Origin: Aggregatibacter actinomycetemcomitans DSM 8324
Lineage (GTDB): Bacteria; Pseudomonadota; Gammaproteobacteria; Enterobacterales; Pasteurellaceae
Reading direction: 5' to 3'
Assembly (NCBI RefSeq): GCF_000372365.1
Contig: NZ_AQUU01000002.1
Coordinates: 62,001 to 126,000 of the forward strand
DNA length: 64,000 bases
The position numbers and the translations under genes are program-made. A model generated the notes under the pieces. It saw only the letters and a list, made by a program, of their open reading frames with translations. It had not been told where the DNA came from and ran no database searches. Positions within the stretch are counted from its first letter, which is position 1, and every line of letters starts with the position of its first letter. Below, piece after piece: positions 59,165 through 64,000 of this stretch.

Positions 59165-62100
59165 ATGAAATTTACCGATATATTTATTCGACGCCCGGTA
59201 CTTGCGGTTTCAATCAGCCTGTTAATTATCATTCTTGGGTTGCAGGCGATTTCCAAATTGACGGTGCGTGAATACCCTAAAATGACCACAACCGTAATTC
59301 AGGTTTCCACAGTGTATCCCGGTGCAGATGCCAACTTGATCCAGGCATTTGTAACTTCGAAGCTGGAGGAAGCGGTGACGCAGGCAGATAACGTGGATTA
59401 TATGTCTTCCTCTAGTAGCCCGAGCAGCTCTACCATTACGGTAAAAATGAAATTAAATACTGACCCGAACGCATCACTTGCCGATGTGTTGGCGAAGGTG
59501 AACTCGGTACGTTCCGAGTTGCCAAAGGGGATAGAAGACCCGACAGTGAGCTCATCAACCGGTGGTTCGGGGATTATGTATATTAGCTTCCGCTCCGGTA
59601 AATTAGATGCCAGCCAGGTGACCGACTACATTGAACGTGTGGTAAAACCGCAGTTCTTCACCGTTGAAGGGGTGGCGAGCGTGCAAATTTTCGGGGCCTC
59701 CGAATATGCGCTGCGTATTTGGTTGGATCCGCAAAAAATGGCGGCGCAAAATCTTTCCGCGACACAAGTGATGTCCGCCTTGTCGGCAAATAACGTGCAA
59801 ACGGCGGCAGGTAACGATAACGGTTTTTATGTGGTATATAAAAACAAAGTGGATACCACCACGAAATCCGTGTATGAATTAAGCAAACTTATTGTGTATT
59901 CCAGTGGCGATAAATTGGTTCGCTTACGTGATATTGCGGATATTGAATTGAATAAATCCAGCGATACCGCCCGTGCGGTGGCGAATGGTGCCGATTCGGT
60001 GGTGTTGGCGATTAATCCGACCTCTTCCGCAAACCCGTTAACCGTAGCAGAAAAAATTCTGCCGTTGTATGAAAACATTAAAAATAACCTGCCGGATGCC
60101 ATTCAAACCGACATTTTGTATGACCGCACTATTGCTATCAATAACTCCATTGATGAAGTGGTGAAAACCATCATTGAAGCGACCATTATCGTGTTAGTGG
60201 TGATTACCATGTTTATCGGTTCCTTCCGTGCGATTTTGATTCCGGTGATTACCATTCCGATTTCCCTTATCGGAGTAATCATGATGCTGCAAACCTTGGA
60301 TTTCTCCATTAACCTGATGACCTTGCTTGCCTTGATTTTGGCGATTGGGTTGGTGGTGGATGATGCCATTGTGGTATTGGAAAACGTTGACCGTCACATT
60401 AAACTGGGCGAAACCCCATTCCGCGCAGCGATTATCGGGACCCGTGAAATTGCCGTGCCGGTGATTTCTATGACTATCGCTTTGATTGCGGTGTATTCTC
60501 CGATGGCATTGATGGGCGGGATTACCGGTACGTTATTTAAAGAGTTTGCTTTAACCCTTGCCGGTGCGGTGTTCATTTCCGGTATCGTGGCATTAACTCT
60601 GTCGCCGATGATGACCAGTAAATTACTGAAAGCACACGATCAACCAAGTAAATTGGAAGAACGTGTGAACCGCACTTTAACGAGGGTTAACAATATTTAC
60701 GCATACATTTTGGATTTAGTGATGCAAAACCGTAAATGTATGTTGGTGTTCGCTGCTATTATTTTTGCGACCCTGCCGGTGTTGTTTAAATCGCTATCCA
60801 GCGAGTTGACGCCGGCGGAAGATAAGGGCGCATTCTTGGCAATCGGTTCTGCACCTTCTAACGTGAACGTGGATTATGTGCAAGCTGCCATGGCACCGTA
60901 CCAGGAAATTCTGACCAACACGCCTGAAGTGCAGTTCGCCATGACCATTTCCGGTGTGCCGAGTTCCAACCAATCTCTTAACGTAGTGACCTTAAAAGAC
61001 TGGAGCGAACGTTCCAAGAGTCAGGCGCAAGTATTGGAAGAATTGAACAACAAAGCGAAATCCATTCCGGAAGTGTCCGTCAGTGGCTTCGCTTTCCCGG
61101 AAATTAACACCGGAGAACAAGGACCACCAATTGGTTTTATCATTAGTACATCACAAGGTTATAATGATTTGGCAAGTGTTGCCGGTAAATTTTTGGAAGC
61201 GATGCAAAAATCAGGTAAATTCGTTTACACGAACTTGGATTTGAAATTTGATACGGCACAAATGCACATTAAAATAGACCGTGAAAAAGCCGGTACTTAC
61301 GGCATCACCATGCAACAAATCAGTGCCACATTGGGTAGTTTTCTTTCTGCAGCAACGGTTGAGCGGGTAGATATTGACGGTCGCGCCTATAAAATTATTT
61401 CACAGGTAAAACGTGAAAATCGTTTATCGCCGGAAAGCTGGAAAAATTATTATGTCAGCGCAGCCAACGGCAAATCTGTACCGTTAAGTAGCCTGGTTAC
61501 TATGTCATTAGAACCGCAGCCAAGCTCATTACCACGTTTCAGCCAGTTGAACTCTGCTGTAATCAGTGCTGTGCCAATGCCGGGTTCTTCCATCGGGGAT
61601 GCCATCCAATGGTTGCAAGACAACGCCCAAGAGTTATTACCACAAGGCTATAACTACGATTTTAAAGGCGAAGCGCGTCAGTTGGTACAAGAGGGCAATG
61701 CCTTAGCGGTGACCTTCGTGTTGGCGGTGGTTATCATCTTCTTGGTGCTGGCGATTCAGTTTGAATCCATTCGTGACCCATTGGTGATCATGATTTCCGT
61801 ACCGCTGGCAATTAGTGGTGCGTTGTTGGCACTCAACTTCTTCGGCTTTATTGGCGTGGCGGGCAGTACCCTGAACATTTATTCGCAGGTGGGCTTGATT
61901 ACGCTGGTGGGCTTGATCACCAAACACGGTATTTTGATGTGTGAAGTGGCGAAAGAAGAACAGTTAAACCACGGTAAAACCCGTATTGAAGCCATTACCG
62001 AGGCGGCGAAAGTGCGGTTGCGTCCGATTCTGATGACTACCGCTGCGATGATTGCCGGTCTTATTCCGTTGCTTTACGCAACCGGTGCCGGCGCGGTGTC

Positions 62101-62263
62101 CCGTTTCAGTATCGGTATCGTCATCGTTGCCGGTTTGGCAATCGGTACGCTGTTCACCTTGTTCGTGTTGCCGGTGATTTATTCTTACATCGCAAGCGAA
62201 CACAAACCGCTACCGGAATTTGATGAAAACATCAAACCGATTGAAGGTGAGATAAATCATTAA
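59165..62263 (+). CDS. acrB: RND efflux pump (AcrB-like)
   Basis: A 1032-residue HAE-1 type RND transporter that exports drugs and detergents using protons. It shows the start MKFTDIFIRRPVLA, the TM4 proton-relay LVVDDAIVVLENV and the TM10 Lys region (LITKHGILMCE). Two large periplasmic loops of about 300 residues separate TM1-2 and TM7-8. It is the last gene of acrR-acrA-acrB and a strong terminator follows. Confidence 0.95.
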   Translation: MKFTDIFIRRPVLAVSISLLIIILGLQAISKLTVREYPKMTTTVIQVSTVYPGADANLIQAFVTSKLEEAVTQADNVDYMSSSSSPSSSTITVKMKLNTDPNASLADVLAKVNSVRSELPKGIEDPTVSSSTGGSGIMYISFRSGKLDASQVTDYIERVVKPQFFTVEGVASVQIFGASEYALRIWLDPQKMAAQNLSATQVMSALSANNVQTAAGNDNGFYVVYKNKVDTTTKSVYELSKLIVYSSGDKLVRLRDIADIELNKSSDTARAVANGADSVVLAINPTSSANPLTVAEKILPLYENIKNNLPDAIQTDILYDRTIAINNSIDEVVKTIIEATIIVLVVITMFIGSFRAILIPVITIPISLIGVIMMLQTLDFSINLMTLLALILAIGLVVDDAIVVLENVDRHIKLGETPFRAAIIGTREIAVPVISMTIALIAVYSPMALMGGITGTLFKEFALTLAGAVFISGIVALTLSPMMTSKLLKAHDQPSKLEERVNRTLTRVNNIYAYILDLVMQNRKCMLVFAAIIFATLPVLFKSLSSELTPAEDKGAFLAIGSAPSNVNVDYVQAAMAPYQEILTNTPEVQFAMTISGVPSSNQSLNVVTLKDWSERSKSQAQVLEELNNKAKSIPEVSVSGFAFPEINTGEQGPPIGFIISTSQGYNDLASVAGKFLEAMQKSGKFVYTNLDLKFDTAQMHIKIDREKAGTYGITMQQISATLGSFLSAATVERVDIDGRAYKIISQVKRENRLSPESWKNYYVSAANGKSVPLSSLVTMSLEPQPSSLPRFSQLNSAVISAVPMPGSSIGDAIQWLQDNAQELLPQGYNYDFKGEARQLVQEGNALAVTFVLAVVIIFLVLAIQFESIRDPLVIMISVPLAISGALLALNFFGFIGVAGSTLNIYSQVGLITLVGLITKHGILMCEVAKEEQLNHGKTRIEAITEAAKVRLRPILMTTAAMIAGLIPLLYATGAGAVSRFSIGIVIVAGLAIGTLFTLFVLPVIYSYIASEHKPLPEFDENIKPIEGEINH

Positions 62264-62284
62264 CCAGAATTGTTTGTAGAACCG

Positions 62285-62319
62285 ACCGCACTTTTGAGCA
62301 ATCAAAGTGCGGTTTTTTT
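62285..62319 (+). terminator. Uptake-sequence terminator after acrB
   Basis: ACCGCACTTT pairs with AAAGTGCGGT around TGAGCAATC, followed by seven T residues, 21 bp after the stop codon. Confidence 0.85.
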
Positions 62320-62416
62320 ATAGCGTAAATCCTGCTCACGTTATATTTAAAAGCATATAGCATTGCAGTAAAATTCATTCTCGAAGACGACCGCACTTTT
62401 AGGAGTAGGAAAAAAC

Positions 62417-63217
62417 ATGACTATTGACGACATTGATTTTAACGAACTCTATAAACAACATCTTATCGCCTGCCATCATTACAATTTGCCATCGGAAAAA
62501 TGGGATAAAAAGGCGACGAAAATGGCGGAAAATCCGGTAGGCAAAACCAGTCGTTACAATCAGCAATTGCTGCAAACCATACAGGTGCAGTCGCATGAAA
62601 CCGTGCTCGACATCGGTTGCGGACCGGGCACCTTTGCCCTTCCTTTGGCGCAACAATGCCGACAGGTTTACGCGTTGGATTACAGCGTGGGGATGCTTGA
62701 TGTGCTGGCGGATTATAAGCAAAAGCTGCAACTGGAAAATGTCACCTTAATTCACCGTTCCTGGGTGGAGGATTGGGCAGATGTGCCGCAGGCGGATGTG
62801 GTTTTAGCGTCGCGTTCCACTTTGGTGGATGATTTGGACGATATGATCGACAAACTTCGCACCAAAGCGAAAAAACGCGTTTATCTTACGTCTATCACAC
62901 AACGGCATTTTTTAGATGAAGGGGTTTTCAGCGCCATCGGGCGCGAAGACATCGGCTTTCCGAGTTACATTTATTTGCTTAATCGGCTTTACCAAAAAGG
63001 CATTCAAGCCAATCTGAATTTCATCGAAACGGAATCCGGTCGTTTTATGGGCGAGACCTACGAGGATTTACTCAACTCCGTCGAATTTTCGTTAGGACAG
63101 TTGAGTGAAAAAGAAAAACAGGGGCTGGCGGCGTTTTATCGTCAAAAACAACAGAACAACGAACCCATTGCGCACGGACAACACAAATGGGCACTGATTT
63201 GGTGGAAGGTGGAATAA
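62417..63217 (+). CDS. Class I SAM-dependent methyltransferase
   Basis: A 266-residue soluble methyltransferase with unknown substrate. Motif I VLDIGCGPGTFALPLA (about 63-78), the acidic post-I residue (ALDYS) and a conserved VLASRSTLVDD are visible. AGGAGTAGG lies upstream of the ATG. It is flanked by a terminator on the left and dispersed repeat copy 4 on the right, so it is likely transcribed alone. Confidence 0.8.
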   Translation: MTIDDIDFNELYKQHLIACHHYNLPSEKWDKKATKMAENPVGKTSRYNQQLLQTIQVQSHETVLDIGCGPGTFALPLAQQCRQVYALDYSVGMLDVLADYKQKLQLENVTLIHRSWVEDWADVPQADVVLASRSTLVDDLDDMIDKLRTKAKKRVYLTSITQRHFLDEGVFSAIGREDIGFPSYIYLLNRLYQKGIQANLNFIETESGRFMGETYEDLLNSVEFSLGQLSEKEKQGLAAFYRQKQQNNEPIAHGQHKWALIWWKVE

Positions 63218-63225
63218 AAAAGTGC

Positions 63226-63318
63226 TCATAATCAAGGCCGGCTTGGTTGTTCCCCTTTTGGGCCGTCGGCATAGCCGACGTTTAAAAGCGTTGCTTGTTG
63301 TGCAGTCGGTTTTTCCGG
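63226..63318 (-). repeat. Structured dispersed repeat, copy 4
   Basis: It has stem AATCAAG/CTTGGTT around GCCGG, CCCCTTTTGGG (63252-63262), and the hairpin CGTCGGC-ATA-GCCGACG (63264-63280), followed by GTTTAAAAGCGTTGCTTG. The third hairpin is the covarying counterpart of CGTTGGC/GCCAACG in copy 1. It lies at the start of the long region before corA. Confidence 0.75.
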
Positions 63319-63319
63319 T

Positions 63320-63869
63320 GTTTTTTAGAGGATTATCAAACCCACCTTATGCTTATTTCGAAAATTCAATTCAACCTGTCTAAAGTCCGTACAAAAAATA
63401 GCGTGCCGGCTTTGGTGGTTGTGCATTAAATTCCATAGTATTGTCCTATGTCTGAAAGGTTTCGTTAGGAGGGCTTGTTGTAGAGAAGCCAATTTGATTT
63501 TTCAAAGCATAACGCCTTGACGAATCAGGCGTTCAGGCGTAACATTGCGCGCGATTTAGTAACAAGAGGACACACACTTTGGACAGTCACAGTCGATACC
63601 GAACGGAGTTTTCACTGTAACTATCGCCCGTCTCACTTATCGGCGATAGTTTCGCGGGTAAGTATCTTTTACCTTTCTCTTTTTCGGCATCTTTTTCGCC
63701 AAACGAAAATTTGCAAAAGATTCATCTATTACAGCTCACTTTTTTGTCGTTAGCTTTTTGTCGTTAAAAAACACGCGTAAAAACGACCGCCCTTTCGTTG
63801 TTGTCTGTAATTTATTCGTTTGATCGTTGTTCATCGCGTTGTGCATTATCCAATCGGGAGTATGACAAA
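63320..63869 (+). promoter_or_regulatory. Long structured leader region of corA
   Basis: About 550 bp with no convincing gene precede corA. It contains hairpins AACGCCTTGA/TCAGGCGTT (63511-63533) and a strong 10-bp stem AACTATCGCC/GGCGATAGTT (63619-63651). A 26-codon frame starts at ATG 63348. In Salmonella the corA leader encodes a small peptide and controls Rho termination; a similar role here is inferred. Confidence 0.4.
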
Positions 63870-64000
63870 ATGATAAATGCCTTTGCCCTTGAAGATGCTC
63901 GTCTGGTTCGCATTGACGAAACCACCGAGCCGTTAAATACCGCCATTTGGATCGATTTACTGGAACCGACCGTGGAAGAGCGTGACATGTTGCAGGAAAG
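63870..64000 (+). CDS. corA: CorA magnesium transporter (5' part)
   Basis: CorA is the main constitutive Mg uptake channel. The visible 43 residues start MINAFALEDARLVRIDETTE and read on with AIWIDLLEPTVEERD, the CorA N-terminal domain. The gene runs off the right edge. Its weak start context (GAGTATGACAAAATG) and long upstream leader suggest translational or attenuation control. Confidence 0.9.
   Translation, partial: MINAFALEDARLVRIDETTEPLNTAIWIDLLEPTVEERDMLQE

Noticed and set aside
63517-63753. 78-codon plus-strand frame before corA
   Set aside because: It starts with TTG, has no clear ribosome-binding site, crosses the strong hairpin at 63619-63651 and has a low-complexity aromatic-rich tail. 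It is better read as leader sequence.

Overview
The window is chromosomal DNA of a Pasteurellaceae bacterium. The Haemophilus-type DNA uptake sequence (core AAGTGCGGT and its complement) recurs throughout, both inside genes and as inverted pairs acting as terminators. Gene content and order (nmlR-adhC-esterase, the comABCDE pilus/competence genes beside ponA, acrRAB, lipooligosaccharide glycosyltransferases) and moderate GC fit Aggregatibacter or a close Haemophilus relative. The species is inferred, not proven. No tRNA, rRNA, CRISPR array, prophage or intact insertion sequence was seen.

Layout. 1-350: edge remnant and a terminator. 351-2039: exbB-exbD-tonB iron-uptake energy operon (minus) with a Fur-like box. 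2214-5878: corB, ypjD and divergent ffh. 5907-6453: hairpins and a decayed gene. 6499-9014: formaldehyde/nitrosoglutathione detoxification genes diverging from nmlR across a MerR-type promoter. 9128-12101: a short-chain dehydrogenase, purB, hflD. 12214-17518: a copper chaperone, pyrR, surA-rsmA-apaH, a HepT/MntA toxin-antitoxin pair and an unknown gene. 17639-21906: leuS, lptE, holA. 21907-22397: a small AT-rich insert flanked by a duplicated mutT 3' end. 22398-26371: mutT, secA, secM (with an arrest motif), dciA. 26480-30440: a MerR regulator, uvrA and divergent ssb. 30546-36945: dam, aroB, aroK and the comABCDE cluster, divergent from mrcA (37070). 39732-46881: rlmJ, gor, crp, yheU, slmA, dut, coaBC, radC, rpmB, rpmG. 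46963-53822: mutM, then a lipooligosaccharide glycosyltransferase cluster interrupted by rpmE. 54049-64000: priA, ftsN, acrRAB-like efflux genes, a methyltransferase and the start of corA behind a long leader.

How it fits together. Competence is a recurring theme: candidate CRP-S (Sxy-dependent CRP) sites lie before ssb, between comA and mrcA, and before radC, and the window also encodes CRP. Envelope biogenesis is a second theme (SecA/SecM, SurA, LptE, PBP1a, FtsN, LOS glycosyltransferases).

The most unusual signal is a dispersed intergenic repeat seen four times (16068, 20271, 26374, 63226). It keeps up to three hairpins whose arms change together, and each copy lies just upstream of the next gene. 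The best-supported functional surprise is the secM gene upstream of secA, ending in an IRAGP stalling motif and followed by a perfect UUCG-capped hairpin. The AT-rich insert at 21907-22397 and the interrupted heptosyltransferase-like gene at 48843-49865 are the clearest signs of recent change.
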